Shown here: piece by piece, positions 55,682 to 64,000 of the stretch
Position numbering within the stretch: the first letter of the stretch is position 1
Layout: every line of letters starts with the position of its first letter
Source of the DNA: Polynucleobacter sp. es-MAR-4
GTDB lineage: Bacteria > Pseudomonadota > Gammaproteobacteria > Burkholderiales > Burkholderiaceae
Direction of reading: 5' to 3'
NCBI RefSeq assembly: GCF_018882055.1
Contig: NZ_JACVPF010000001.1
Location: 682,001-746,000, forward strand
DNA: 64,000 nucleotides
Program-made: the position numbers and the translations under genes
The notes under the pieces: model-generated
The model's input: the letters and a program-made list of their open reading frames with translations, nothing else
Database searches by the model: none
Told to the model about the DNA's origin: nothing

Positions 55682-56794
55682 ATGGTTGAAAAAGTAATCC
55701 CCATACGTTTAGATGAAGGCAAAGGCCTTACGCCGTCCATTCCTGGACAGCTTATTGCCGCTAATACTTCAACCAAAGATACGCGGGGACGTCCCCTACG
55801 TGATTTGCGAATCTCCGTAACTGATCGCTGCAATTTCCGCTGCACGTACTGCATGCCGAAAGAAATCTTCGACAAAGACTACCCCTACCTCTCCCATAGC
55901 GACTTGTTGAGCTTCGAGGAAATCACTCGCTTAACAACCATCTTCGCTACGCTTGGTGTAGAAAAAATTCGTCTGACTGGTGGGGAACCCTTGCTACGCA
56001 AAAATCTGGAGGTGCTTGTTGAGATGCTCTCCAAGATTCGTACCGTGGCAGGTAAGCCACTGGATTTAACACTCACCACCAATGGCAGTATTTTGCGCAA
56101 AAAAGCGGCCGCATTAAAAGCGGCAGGCTTACATCGGCTGACTATTAGTCTTGATGGCCTGAATGATGACATCTTCAAAAAAATGAATGATGTCGATTTT
56201 CCAGTCACCGATGTACTCGACGGTATTGCCGCAGCACAAGAAGCCGGCTTTACTAATCTCAAAGTCAATATGGTGGTTAAGAAGGGTACTAACGACCAAG
56301 AGATTATTGGCATGGCGAAACACTTCAAAGGAAGCGGTGTGACCCTGCGCTTTATTGAATTCATGGATGTAGGGAGCTCTAACGGCTGGGACATGTCTCA
56401 AGTACTACCCTCACAAGAAGTTGCCAATCGCATTAACGCCATCTTTCCGATAGAACCTATCGAAGCCAACTATCCTGGTGAAGTAGCTCAGCGCTGGCGC
56501 TATGTTGATGGCTCCGGCGAAATTGGCTTCATCTCTAGCGTCACGCAAACTTTCTGCCATGAGTGCACGCGCGCGCGTATCTCTACAGATGGTCAACTCT
56601 ATCTTTGCTTATTTGCAAATGAAGGTTTTGATTTCAAAACGCTATTGCGTTCCGATAGAAGTGATTTAGAAATTGCTAATGCCATTATGTCTACATGGTC
56701 TGCTCGCAATGACCACTATTCAGAGATTCGAGGCTCAAATACCGCCGGATCAAATTCCTCTCGAAAAGTAGAGATGTCTTACATCGGCGGCTAA
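55682..56794 (+). CDS. moaA: GTP 3',8-cyclase MoaA
   Basis: A 370-residue radical-SAM enzyme performing the first step of molybdenum cofactor synthesis with MoaC. The SAM cluster cysteines are C50, C54 and C57 in [12 protein letters not shown]; the second cluster lies in [18 protein letters not shown]. The C-terminus MSYIGG retains the Gly-Gly needed for activity in this family. It has an N-terminal extension of about 35 residues. Its stop overlaps mobA by one base. Confidence 0.97.
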   Translation: MVEKVIPIRLDEGKGLTPSIPGQLIAANTSTKDTRGRPLRDLRISVTDRCNFRCTYCMPKEIFDKDYPYLSHSDLLSFEEITRLTTIFATLGVEKIRLTGGEPLLRKNLEVLVEMLSKIRTVAGKPLDLTLTTNGSILRKKAAALKAAGLHRLTISLDGLNDDIFKKMNDVDFPVTDVLDGIAAAQEAGFTNLKVNMVVKKGTNDQEIIGMAKHFKGSGVTLRFIEFMDVGSSNGWDMSQVLPSQEVANRINAIFPIEPIEANYPGEVAQRWRYVDGSGEIGFISSVTQTFCHECTRARISTDGQLYLCLFANEGFDFKTLLRSDRSDLEIANAIMSTWSARNDHYSEIRGSNTAGSNSSRKVEMSYIGG

Positions 56795-57408
56795 TGATTA
56801 CTTCAGAAAACATGACTGGACTCATTTTGGCGGGGGGTCGAGCCCAAAGAATGGGTGGTATTGATAAGGGTTTAATCCCGTTTCACGGTAAACCCCTGAT
56901 TGAATCTGCCATTAGTCGACTCAAACCTCAAGTCAGCACTATTCTGATTAATGCCAACCGCAGCATTACGAAGTATTCGCACTATGGATATCCAGTTCTC
57001 ATGGATGAAACCCCTGATTTCTCTGGCCCATTAGCTGGATTCTCGGTCGGCCTTAAGCATTGCAAAACACCCTACCTACTGACCTCGCCTTGCGACTCCC
57101 CTTTATTGCCAAGCGATCTCGCCAAAAATATGGCAATTGAACTGGAAGAAAATAATTTAGAACTCGTCTTTGCATCCTCAAAAGAGGCTGATGGAAAGAT
57201 ATGGGCTCAACCCGTTTTCTGCTTAATGAAAAGTAGCTTGAAAGACTCCCTAGACTCCTTTTTAAGTAAAGGCGATTTAAAGATTGATCGCTGGTTTAAA
57301 GAGTTGCGATCTGGCACTGTGGTTTTTGATAACCCGCAAGCATTTGCTAACGTCAACACACCCGATGAGTTGACGGCCTTAGAAAAATTGTCACCATGTC
57401 CGACTTAA
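56794..57408 (+). CDS. mobA: Molybdenum cofactor guanylyltransferase MobA
   Basis: A 204-residue nucleotidyltransferase that attaches GMP to molybdenum cofactor, making the MGD form used by DMSO-reductase-family enzymes. GLILAGGRAQRMGGIDKGLIPFHGKPLI near the N-terminus is diagnostic, and TSPCDSPLLP holds the metal Asp. The first ATG overlaps the moaA stop (TAATG); a second ATG six codons on is possible. It overlaps the next moeA gene by 13 bases. Its presence predicts at least one MGD-dependent oxidoreductase in the genome. Confidence 0.95.
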   Translation: MITSENMTGLILAGGRAQRMGGIDKGLIPFHGKPLIESAISRLKPQVSTILINANRSITKYSHYGYPVLMDETPDFSGPLAGFSVGLKHCKTPYLLTSPCDSPLLPSDLAKNMAIELEENNLELVFASSKEADGKIWAQPVFCLMKSSLKDSLDSFLSKGDLKIDRWFKELRSGTVVFDNPQAFANVNTPDELTALEKLSPCPT

Positions 57409-58727
57409 AACATCTTCCTCCGAGCGATCCGATTTATATCAGCGGCTCACTACATGTTGACCAAGCTCGTATAGCGGTCTCTGATCTAGTGAAAGACTTG
57501 ATCGCTGAATCCCATGAGAAGGTTGATTCTGATGCCATCCAATGCGTTACATTGGACAAAGCAATCAATCGTATTTTGGCAAAAGATCTACTCTCGCCAA
57601 TCGATGTTCCAGTCGCAGATAACTCAGCAATGGATGGCTTTGCATTTCATGGTGATTGCTTAGGTAACAGTGAAGACCTCGTTACCCTTAAAGTTGTAGG
57701 TACAGCTTATGCTGGCAAGCCTTATGAAGGTAGCGTTCATTCCGGGGAATGCCTCAAAATCATGACTGGCGCTTTGATGCCAAACGACTGCGATACCGTG
57801 ATTCCCCAAGAATTTACAGAAACCCAAAGTCCTAGTGATAGCTCGATCGTGTCATTCAAAGCAAACCAAGTGAAACCCGGTGAAAACCGACGCTTGCGTG
57901 GAGAAGACTTACAGCGAGGTAAGCCAGCAATTACTGCAGGACGTTTATTGCGCCCTTCTGATCTCGGCCTAGCAGCTTCCCTCGGTATTTCTGAATTACA
58001 CGTTCATCGCAAATTGCGAGTCGCTATTTTGTCTTCAGGCGATGAATTACGCCCACTGGGAGAGGCCTTAGAGGCTGGCAATATTTACGATAGCAATCGC
58101 TATAGCCTGATCGGACTACTCAAGCGCCTTGATCTAGAAATCATTGATTGCGGAATTGTGCGAGATGACCCGGCATCACTCAAGGCCGCATTTATAGAGG
58201 CAGCAAGCAAAGCGGATGTACTCATCTCTTCCGGAGGCGTCTCCGCAGGCGAAGCAGACTTCACCAAACAAATCATGCAGGAATTGGGTGATGTAGGATT
58301 CTGGAAGATTGCCATGCGTCCAGGACGCCCTATGGCCTTTGGAGTTTTAAAGCCAGTTCAAGGATCCAAGCACAAGACCCTCTTCTTTGGTTTACCCGGT
58401 AACCCAGTAGCAGTAATGGTGACCTTCTATCAGTTTGTTCGCTCTGCATTATTGCAACTCAATGGCGCAAGCCAGACTGAGCCGCCGCTGATGCAGGCGA
58501 TTGCCGAGGCCCCCATTCGGAAGCGACCAGGCCGGACGGAATATCAACGCGCCATCTTGGTGCGTGGCCCAGACGGCAAGCCCACAGTCAAACTGACTGG
58601 CAGCCAAGGCGCAGGAATTTTACGGTCAATGAGCGAGGCTAATTGCTTTGTCATTCTGTCCCACGACCAAGGCAATGTCGCCGCTGGTGACTGGGTAGAT
58701 GTGGCGCTTTTCGACGGACTGCTTTAA
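57396..58727 (+). CDS. moeA: Molybdopterin molybdenumtransferase MoeA (copy 2)
   Basis: A 443-residue MoeA with VPVADNSAMDGFAFHG, GALMPNDCDTVIPQE, RRLRGEDLQRGK, LISSGGVSAGEADF and FGLPGNPVAVMV. It shares the fold and motifs of the MoeA at 3674-4918, but the sequence is well diverged and has a longer N-terminus (about 30 residues) and different linkers, so it is an old paralogue or separately acquired copy. It is the third gene of moaA-mobA-moeA, each overlapping the previous one. Confidence 0.95.
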   Translation: MSDLKHLPPSDPIYISGSLHVDQARIAVSDLVKDLIAESHEKVDSDAIQCVTLDKAINRILAKDLLSPIDVPVADNSAMDGFAFHGDCLGNSEDLVTLKVVGTAYAGKPYEGSVHSGECLKIMTGALMPNDCDTVIPQEFTETQSPSDSSIVSFKANQVKPGENRRLRGEDLQRGKPAITAGRLLRPSDLGLAASLGISELHVHRKLRVAILSSGDELRPLGEALEAGNIYDSNRYSLIGLLKRLDLEIIDCGIVRDDPASLKAAFIEAASKADVLISSGGVSAGEADFTKQIMQELGDVGFWKIAMRPGRPMAFGVLKPVQGSKHKTLFFGLPGNPVAVMVTFYQFVRSALLQLNGASQTEPPLMQAIAEAPIRKRPGRTEYQRAILVRGPDGKPTVKLTGSQGAGILRSMSEANCFVILSHDQGNVAAGDWVDVALFDGLL

Positions 58728-58738
58728 GATTGCACCTC

Positions 58739-59032
58739 ATGAAACTCACCAAAAAAGAAATCGCCTTCGTAGATCCAATGCACACTGCTAAAACCCTGGT
58801 TTTGGTCTACCTCTGCTTCTCTGTACCGATTGTGTTGTTAGCCCTATTTGTGGCCTTCATTCGTGACGGCGCCATTCCCGGATTTACCGTACTGTCCGCA
58901 TTGATTCTGAATGCATTGCTGGGCTTTGCTTTACTGTGGATTGCTTGCAAGGTCTACAACTGGGTAGCAGGGAAATTTGGTGGGATTGAACTGGCTCTCC
59001 GCGAACTTCCAGAAGAAATCGAAGCCGACTAA
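58739..59032 (+). CDS. Small two-helix membrane protein, DUF3566-like
   Basis: A 97-residue protein with two membrane segments (about 20-41 and 52-74), a preceding VDPMHTAKTL and, after helix 2, YNWVAGKFGGIELAL. The spacing I-D-P near the start and the Y-N-x-x-A-x-x-x-G-G-I after the second helix resemble DUF3566 membrane proteins. Function is unknown. The ATG at 58739 is preferred over a TTG three codons upstream. It follows moeA by 11 bases. Confidence 0.75.
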   Translation: MKLTKKEIAFVDPMHTAKTLVLVYLCFSVPIVLLALFVAFIRDGAIPGFTVLSALILNALLGFALLWIACKVYNWVAGKFGGIELALRELPEEIEAD

Positions 59033-59080
59033 TTTCTCAGTCGCCTTCGTTTTTTTACAGCTTATTTGACCTTCTCTTAC

Positions 59081-60094
59081 TTAAGCGCTCAATACTTCAG
59101 AATTAATTAAGCTTGGTGGTTTTTTTCCATCAAGGGCTGCTCGTAAATTTTCTATTGCAAGATCCACCATCGCTCTACGTGTTTTTTCTGTAGCGCTCGC
59201 AATGTGCGGAGCTAGCACAATATTGCTGCACTTGAGTAACTCCGGATGCACCGAAGGCTCACCCTCAAAAACATCTAAGCCTGCTGCAAAAATCTTTCCA
59301 CTTTGCAGTGCATGCGCTAGAGCCACATCATCCACAATACCGCCACGGGCAATATTGATCAGGGTTGCAGAGGGTTTCATCATCGCAATTTCTGCGGCAC
59401 CAATCGTATGGTGATTTTGCGCGGTGTAAGGCAGCACCAACACCACATGATCAGCAGTGCGGAGTAATTCTTCTTTTGAAACATAACTGGCACCACAAGC
59501 TTTTTCATCAGCATCGGAGAGATGACTGCGGTTGTGATAAATCACTTTCATACCAAAACCCAAAGCGCGTTTCGCAATTCCTCGTCCAATGCGACCCATA
59601 CCAATAATGCCAACGGTGCTGTGATGTAAATCCATGCCCAATGGGTTATTCACAATTGACCATTGATCCCACTTACCGGCTCGCACCCAATGTTCAGATT
59701 CGGTAATCCGCCTTGCAGTTGCCATTAACAAGGCAAAGCCAAAATCTGCTGTTGTATCCGTAAGGACATCAGGGGTATTGGTAGCCATCACGCCAGCAGC
59801 AGTAATCGCTGGAACATCAAAGTTGTTATAGCCAACGGAAATATTGGCCACCACCTTCAAATTTTTTGACTGAGATAGGGCTGCAGCATCAATACGCTCG
59901 CTACCTGCAACCAAAGCCCCCTCAACCTCTGAAAGCGCCTTTTGAAGCTCGTCCGGGGTAAATATTTTGTCTGACTGGTTGGAGCGGACCTCATAGGATT
60001 CCTCTAATTTGGCTAGCGCTTCAGGGAAAATCGCCCTTGCGACCAAAATCTTTGGTTTGGAAGTGTTTGTTGAGTTGCTTGCTGGAGTGTTCAT
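59081..60094 (-). CDS. 2-hydroxyacid dehydrogenase, glyoxylate/hydroxypyruvate reductase type
   Basis: A 337-residue D-isomer-specific NAD(P)-dependent dehydrogenase. VGIIGMGRIGRGIAKRA is the Rossmann loop, LINIARGGIVDD and the catalytic His in LAPHIASATEKTR mark the active site; Arg follows from ARGG and Glu from DVFEGEP. Length and order fit glyoxylate reductase (GyaR-like). Substrate preference is uncertain. It diverges from fdxA. Confidence 0.9.
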   Translation of the reverse strand: MNTPASNSTNTSKPKILVARAIFPEALAKLEESYEVRSNQSDKIFTPDELQKALSEVEGALVAGSERIDAAALSQSKNLKVVANISVGYNNFDVPAITAAGVMATNTPDVLTDTTADFGFALLMATARRITESEHWVRAGKWDQWSIVNNPLGMDLHHSTVGIIGMGRIGRGIAKRALGFGMKVIYHNRSHLSDADEKACGASYVSKEELLRTADHVVLVLPYTAQNHHTIGAAEIAMMKPSATLINIARGGIVDDVALAHALQSGKIFAAGLDVFEGEPSVHPELLKCSNIVLAPHIASATEKTRRAMVDLAIENLRAALDGKKPPSLINSEVLSA

Positions 60095-60213
60095 AGCGTG
60101 ACTTTACCTCAAGTAAATTGAGGCTTTTGACTGAAAAATAGCTCGATTCGGCTAAAATTGAGTTTTTATAACTTGTCGGCCTATTGATCTAGGCTCCTCA
60201 CCCGTAAAACATC

Positions 60214-60537
60214 ATGACTTATGTCGTTACCGAAGCCTGTATCCGTTGCAAATACACCGATTGCGTTGATGTCTGCCCAGTCGATTGTTTTCGTGAAGGC
60301 CCTAACTTTTTAGTGATCGATCCAGATGAATGTATCGATTGCGCAGTATGCGTACCTGAGTGTCCAGTGAGTGCAATTTATGCAGAAGATGATGTTCCAG
60401 GAGATCAGCAGGCATTCATCAAGTTAAATGCTGAGTTGTCACCCTCATGGACATCGATTACTAAATCCAAAGCTGCCCTCCCTGAGGCAGAAGAGTGGAA
60501 AGACGTTAAAAATAAACTTGACCAACTGGTAAAGTAA
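60214..60537 (+). CDS. fdxA: 7Fe-8S ferredoxin FdxA
   Basis: A 107-residue ferredoxin with Cys at 9, 12, 17, 21, 25, 40, 43, 46 and 50 ([18 protein letters not shown] and [12 protein letters not shown]), the arrangement of Azotobacter FdI type: one 3Fe-4S and one 4Fe-4S cluster. It transfers electrons in the cytoplasm. The reductase gene starts one base after its stop, suggesting that the two work as a pair. Confidence 0.96.
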   Translation: MTYVVTEACIRCKYTDCVDVCPVDCFREGPNFLVIDPDECIDCAVCVPECPVSAIYAEDDVPGDQQAFIKLNAELSPSWTSITKSKAALPEAEEWKDVKNKLDQLVK

Positions 60538-60538
60538 A

Positions 60539-61582
60539 TTGCACTCCCCCATTGAAACCGATGCAGTCATTATTGGCGCCGGTCCGGTGGGGCTCTTCCA
60601 AGTCTTCGAACTTGGGCTTCTAGAAATTAAAGCGCATGTCATTGACTCCCTACCCGAAGTAGGCGGTCAATGTATCGAGCTCTATCCAGATAAACCAATC
60701 TACGATATTCCAGCAATCCCCGTTTGCACTGGGCGTGAGCTGGTGAGTAATCTACTAAAACAAATCGAGCCATTCGCACCTCAGTTTCACTTAAATCAAG
60801 AGGTCTCTACACTTGAGAAGCAGGCTGATGGACGCTTTCTAATAAAGACTTCTCAAGATCAGCAGTTTTTAACAAAAGCTGTTTTTATTGCTGCTGGTGT
60901 CGGCGCATTTCAACCGCGTACGCTCAATCTGGATGGCATTGAGGCATTTGTAGATAAACAAGTCTTCTATCGAGTCAGAAATCCTGAGCAATTTGTAGGT
61001 AAGCGTGTGGTGATTTGTGGTGGTGGAGATTCTGCTTTGGACTGGGCATTGCATTTTTCCGATCAAGCAGCCAATGTGACATTAATTCACCGCAGAGATG
61101 AATTCAAGGCGGCACCTCAATCAGTCGCCAAGATGCGCGCGCTTTGCGCCACCGGCAAGATGCAACTCATCATTGGACAAATTACCGGTCTTGAAACCTC
61201 TGACGACAAACTCACAGAAATTGCCGTCACCAATATTGATGGTGAAGTTCAAAACATTGACTTAGATGCACTCTTATTGTTTTACGGTCTCTCCCCCAAA
61301 CTAGGCCCTATTGCTGACTGGGGTCTCGATATCGATCGTAAGCAAATTGCTGTGGATACGGCCTGCTTTCAGACTAGCACCCCCGGTATTTACGCCGTTG
61401 GAGATATCAATATCTATCCCGGTAAGAAAAAGCTAATTTTGTCGGGCTTTCATGAGGCAGCCTTGGCAGCCTTTGCTGCAGCAGCCTATCTAGCCCCTGA
61501 AAAGCAGATTCAACTCCAGTACACCACCACCTCCCCAAAGCTTCATAAAGCCCTTGGGGTAAGCCCGCCGACATTCGAGTAA
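60539..61582 (+). CDS. Ferredoxin-NADP reductase, thioredoxin-reductase-like type
   Basis: A 347-residue FAD enzyme with [18 protein letters not shown] (about 10-27), a second nucleotide loop [15 protein letters not shown] for NADPH, and [26 protein letters not shown]. There is no CxxC pair, so it is not thioredoxin reductase; it fits the YumC/TrxR-like FNR group. The start is a TTG at 60539 with a weak ribosome site (GGTAAAG), one base after fdxA, so translation is probably coupled. It likely exchanges electrons between NADPH and the FdxA ferredoxin. Confidence 0.92.
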   Translation: MHSPIETDAVIIGAGPVGLFQVFELGLLEIKAHVIDSLPEVGGQCIELYPDKPIYDIPAIPVCTGRELVSNLLKQIEPFAPQFHLNQEVSTLEKQADGRFLIKTSQDQQFLTKAVFIAAGVGAFQPRTLNLDGIEAFVDKQVFYRVRNPEQFVGKRVVICGGGDSALDWALHFSDQAANVTLIHRRDEFKAAPQSVAKMRALCATGKMQLIIGQITGLETSDDKLTEIAVTNIDGEVQNIDLDALLLFYGLSPKLGPIADWGLDIDRKQIAVDTACFQTSTPGIYAVGDINIYPGKKKLILSGFHEAALAAFAAAAYLAPEKQIQLQYTTTSPKLHKALGVSPPTFE

Positions 61583-61620
61583 GCTCTTAATATCACTGAA
61601 TCATTTAGCCGAATAAACCT

Positions 61621-62415
61621 ATGCGTCAATATCACAATCTCATGAAGGAAGTCCTCGAAAAAGGCGTCCAAAAATCCGATAGAACCGGAACAGGAACGAT
61701 CTCCATCTTCGGACACCAGATGCGCTTTAATTTGGCCGAAGGTTTTCCGATGGTCACTACCAAGAAGCTGCATCTCAAATCCATCATCCTGGAATTACTC
61801 TGGTTTCTTAAGGGCAGCACTGATAACAACTGGCTTAAAGAACGCGGTGTTTCTATTTGGAATGAATGGGCAGCACCTGACGGTGACCTAGGTCCGATTT
61901 ATGGCTATCAATGGCGCTCATGGCCTGCGCCGAATGGTCAGCATATCGATCAGATTGCCGAAGTCGTAGAGACCCTTAAAAAGAATCCTGATTCTCGTCG
62001 CATTATTGTTTCTGCGTGGAACGTAGCTGATATTCCTCGTATGGCTTTAGCACCGTGCCATGCCTTCTTTCAGTTCTATGTTGCTGATGGCAAGCTTTCC
62101 TGCCAACTCTATCAACGCAGTGCCGATATTTTCTTAGGCGTACCTTTTAATATTGCTAGCTACGCCCTTCTCACCCACATGATGGCGCAGCAGTGCGACT
62201 TAGAGGTGGGCGATTTTGTATGGACTGGTGGCGACTGCCATCTCTATAGCAACCATTTAGAGCAAGTGGATCTGCAGCTTTCGAGAGATTTCTTCCCGCT
62301 ACCTAAGCTCAATATTTTGCGCAAGCCAGATTCTATTTTTGACTATGAATTCGAAGATTTTGAAATTGCTGGCTATGAATCCCACCCCGCCATTAAAGCT
62401 CCTGTAGCTGTTTAA
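61621..62415 (+). CDS. thyA: Thymidylate synthase
   Basis: A 264-residue enzyme making dTMP from dUMP with methylene-THF, the same length as E. coli ThyA. The catalytic nucleophile is Cys146 in [12 protein letters not shown], the same number as E. coli. [25 protein letters not shown] opens the protein and [21 protein letters not shown] follows. It is coupled to folA 15 bases on, which regenerates the THF consumed. Confidence 0.98.
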   Translation: MRQYHNLMKEVLEKGVQKSDRTGTGTISIFGHQMRFNLAEGFPMVTTKKLHLKSIILELLWFLKGSTDNNWLKERGVSIWNEWAAPDGDLGPIYGYQWRSWPAPNGQHIDQIAEVVETLKKNPDSRRIIVSAWNVADIPRMALAPCHAFFQFYVADGKLSCQLYQRSADIFLGVPFNIASYALLTHMMAQQCDLEVGDFVWTGGDCHLYSNHLEQVDLQLSRDFFPLPKLNILRKPDSIFDYEFEDFEIAGYESHPAIKAPVAV

Positions 62416-62430
62416 GAAATTAAATTACCC

Positions 62431-62928
62431 ATGACTGCATCTAAGCACCCCGCCATCTCGATGATTGTTGCCCGCTCGCGCAACCACGTGATTGGTCGTG
62501 ATAATCAAATGCCTTGGAAGATCTCCGCTGACCTGCAGTTCTTCAAAAAAGTGACTATGGGTCACCCCGTCATCATGGGGCGCAAGACTTGGGAATCTAT
62601 TGGCCGCCCATTGCCGGGGCGCCGTAACATCGTAGTCAGTCGGAATCCTGACTTACAACTAACTGGCGCAGAAGTAGTGAACTCACTGGATGCAGCACTG
62701 AGTAATTTGAGTGAGTTTCCGAGGGTATTTGTGATTGGTGGAGAGCAGTTATTTACACAAGCTTTCCCCAAGGCTGATCGCCTCTTCATCACCGAAATAG
62801 AGATCGATGTTGATGGCGGAGATACCTTCTTTGAGGTTCCCAATCCTGAGCAATGGAAAGAGGTTGAAAGAACGCCCTCATCCGAAGGTGATATTCACTT
62901 TAATTTCCTTGCACTTGAGCGAAAGTAG
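62431..62928 (+). CDS. folA: Dihydrofolate reductase
   Basis: A 165-residue NADPH-dependent reductase. MIVARSRNHVIGRDNQMPWKISADLQFFKK contains the folate-binding Asp, then HPVIMGRKTWESIGRPLPGRRNIVVSR and FVIGGEQLF. The thyA-folA order is standard. Trimethoprim susceptibility cannot be judged by eye. Confidence 0.97.
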   Translation: MTASKHPAISMIVARSRNHVIGRDNQMPWKISADLQFFKKVTMGHPVIMGRKTWESIGRPLPGRRNIVVSRNPDLQLTGAEVVNSLDAALSNLSEFPRVFVIGGEQLFTQAFPKADRLFITEIEIDVDGGDTFFEVPNPEQWKEVERTPSSEGDIHFNFLALERK

Positions 62929-62985
62929 TCCGCCCAGCGTCACATCCACCTAAAGCATCGAATATTCGATCCAAGGAGCTAAGCC

Positions 62986-63780
62986 ATGAGTTTTCCCGTT
63001 TTAAGAATGATGCTTGAGTCTTCGGATGTCATGCTACGGGTGGAACTCATTGCAATTGTCTTAACGCTTTGCTTCGTCGTATTTTATTTCTTTCAAAAAA
63101 TTTCGCCGAAATATTTATTTGGTGATGATGGTCCCTACGCTGGTTATATCTATAACGCGATGGGTGTCATATACAGCATCTTATTTGCCTTTATTACCGT
63201 GCTGGTTTGGCAAAGCTATAACAATGTAAGCGATTCAGTGGCGAAGGAAGCCAACCACCTCAATAATATGTATCGACTTTACTCAGCATTCCCACCAGAG
63301 TTTGATCAATCTGGAAAGCAAGCTCTGAGAGCTTACACAAAAACTGTCATAGATGAGGAGTGGCCTCTTTTAAGTCAAGATAAATTCAGTGTGAAGGCAT
63401 TTAAACAATTATTAGAACTAGAGCTTGATCTCATTAAATACCAACCTCAGAATCCCGGCCAAATTAATGCACATCAAAAATTACTTCAGCTCGCCATAGA
63501 ATACGCAGAACTACGACGCAGTCGAATTTATAACGCTCAGTTCGCTCTAGCGTATCCGGCATGGTTTGGGCTCATCAGCAGCTCTTTTGTATTTCTATTT
63601 TTTTCCTGCTTATTTAAGATGCAATCAAAGCGTACGCACATTGTGATGACCATTTTTTTAGGCCTCACCATTGCTGGTGCCGTGTACTTTTTGATTCTAT
63701 ACATCCACCCATTCCTAGGGCCAATGGCAATTTCTTCTGCTCCGCTACAGAATTTATTGGATTTCAACTGGAAGTTTTAG
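62986..63780 (+). CDS. DUF4239-like membrane protein
   Basis: A 264-residue membrane protein with helices at about 18-38, 62-80, 186-206 and 215-240, and a helical soluble loop between (about 85-180) including SDSVAKEANHLNNMYRLYSAFP. The layout of two helix pairs around a soluble region and the GPYAGYIYNAMGVIYSILFAFITVLVWQSY segment match DUF4239, a bestrophin-like family of unknown activity. It is preceded by AAGGAG 8 bases from the ATG and followed by a terminator. Confidence 0.8.
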   Translation: MSFPVLRMMLESSDVMLRVELIAIVLTLCFVVFYFFQKISPKYLFGDDGPYAGYIYNAMGVIYSILFAFITVLVWQSYNNVSDSVAKEANHLNNMYRLYSAFPPEFDQSGKQALRAYTKTVIDEEWPLLSQDKFSVKAFKQLLELELDLIKYQPQNPGQINAHQKLLQLAIEYAELRRSRIYNAQFALAYPAWFGLISSSFVFLFFSCLFKMQSKRTHIVMTIFLGLTIAGAVYFLILYIHPFLGPMAISSAPLQNLLDFNWKF

Positions 63781-63800
63781 GGTGACTCCACAAATACAGA

Positions 63801-63823
63801 TAAGGGGGCGAAACGCCCCCTTA
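63801..63823. terminator. Convergent terminator hairpin
   Basis: TAAGGGGGCG pairs with CGCCCCCTTA around AAA, a 10-bp stem; T-rich on the plus side (TTTC). It lies between the DUF4239-like gene and the convergent TRAP-type gene and can serve both. Confidence 0.8.
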
Positions 63824-63835
63824 TTTCTTGGCATC

Positions 63836-64000
63836 TCAAAGCTTCTTGGTGAAGCTGTACTGTGCAAATGCCTGCTCAGCGACACCGAACCACTGTGCCT
63901 CCATGTTCCTGAAGGCACGATAGTCTTCAAAGATTTTCTTGAACTGAGGATTCTTAGCTGATTCTTCAGCATAGGTTTCCTGGCTAGCTTTAAAGCAGGC
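63836..64000 (-). CDS. TRAP-transporter DctP-type substrate-binding protein, C-terminal fragment
   Basis: A minus-strand frame enters at base 64000 and ends with TGA at 63836-63838, giving 54 residues of a gene whose start is outside the window. It reads SQETYAEESAKNPQFKKIFEDY, RAFRNMEAQWFGVAEQAF and ends FAQYSFTKKL. The NPQFKKIxxDxxxFR and WFxVAEQxF pattern is the C-terminus of DctP-family binding proteins that capture organic acids in the periplasm. Assignment is from these last residues only. Confidence 0.75.
   Translation of the reverse strand, partial: ACFKASQETYAEESAKNPQFKKIFEDYRAFRNMEAQWFGVAEQAFAQYSFTKKL

Noticed and set aside
1..64000. Search for CRISPR arrays, insertion sequences, prophage, toxin-antitoxin pairs and defence islands
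   Set aside because: No regularly spaced repeats, transposase, integrase, phage structural genes or defence-type gene pairs were seen; gene order is that of a conserved housekeeping region.

Overview
The window looks like a chromosomal segment of a small-genome freshwater betaproteobacterium of the Burkholderiaceae, most likely Polynucleobacter or a close relative. The evidence is the gene order fabF/acpP/fabG/fabD/fabH/plsX/rpmF, the lepA-lepB-rnc-era-recO-pdxJ-acpS-nagZ string, the rpsF-priB-rpsR-rplI-dnaB operon, moderate GC content and very short intergenic spaces. The genus is an inference from style and protein similarity; no rRNA gene is present. There is no prophage, insertion sequence, CRISPR array or rRNA operon. 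Almost all of it is housekeeping DNA, and nothing here is a clear unknown multi-gene system. The most unusual signals lie in control regions.

Layout. 1-1196: the end of an AlkB-type dioxygenase gene, overlapping an FAD oxidoreductase. 1225-8954 (minus): one long gene string for an alanine-type aminotransferase, homoserine dehydrogenase, threonine synthase, MoeA, MoaD and MoaE, followed by an exported carboxylesterase. 9034-16188 (plus): a Mth938-like protein followed by a complete enzymatic set for 4-amino-4-deoxy-L-arabinose (Ara4N) modification of lipid A (ArnT, ArnB, ArnC, ArnA split into two proteins, ArnD). 16221-19114 (plus): peroxiredoxin, a candidate structured RNA with its own promoter and terminator, PhoH/PIN ATPase and an NlpC/P60 lipoprotein. 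19124-21593: a small autotransporter and a divergent PsiF-like secreted repeat protein.

21678-24621 (minus): rpsF-priB-rpsR-rplI-dnaB. 24755-26612: asparaginase and divergent lexA, whose promoter, operator and start codon are nearly superimposed. 26696-30118 (minus): a lipoprotein, tRNA-Cys, tRNA-Gly, pgsA and uvrC. 30117-32922 (plus): earP and efp (the arginine-rhamnosylation branch of EF-P activation) and a GNAT protein. 32928-47624 (minus): nagZ, acpS, pdxJ, recO, era, rnc, lepB, lepA, a DegP-type protease, then fatty-acid synthesis genes (fabF, acpP, fabG, fabD, fabH, plsX) and rpmF; the rpoE-rseA-rseB genes usual between fabF and the protease in relatives are absent. 47730-52486: yceD, maf, an RsmI-like methylase, sppA, a HAD phosphatase and rluC.

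52487-58727: a 450-base structured leader with the Shine-Dalgarno sequence buried in a hairpin, then rne, then moaA-mobA-moeA, giving a second MoeA and a second molybdenum-cofactor locus. 58739-64000: a small membrane protein, a hydroxyacid dehydrogenase, fdxA plus a ferredoxin-NADP reductase, thyA-folA, a DUF4239-like membrane protein, and the 3' end of a gene resembling a TRAP-transporter binding protein.
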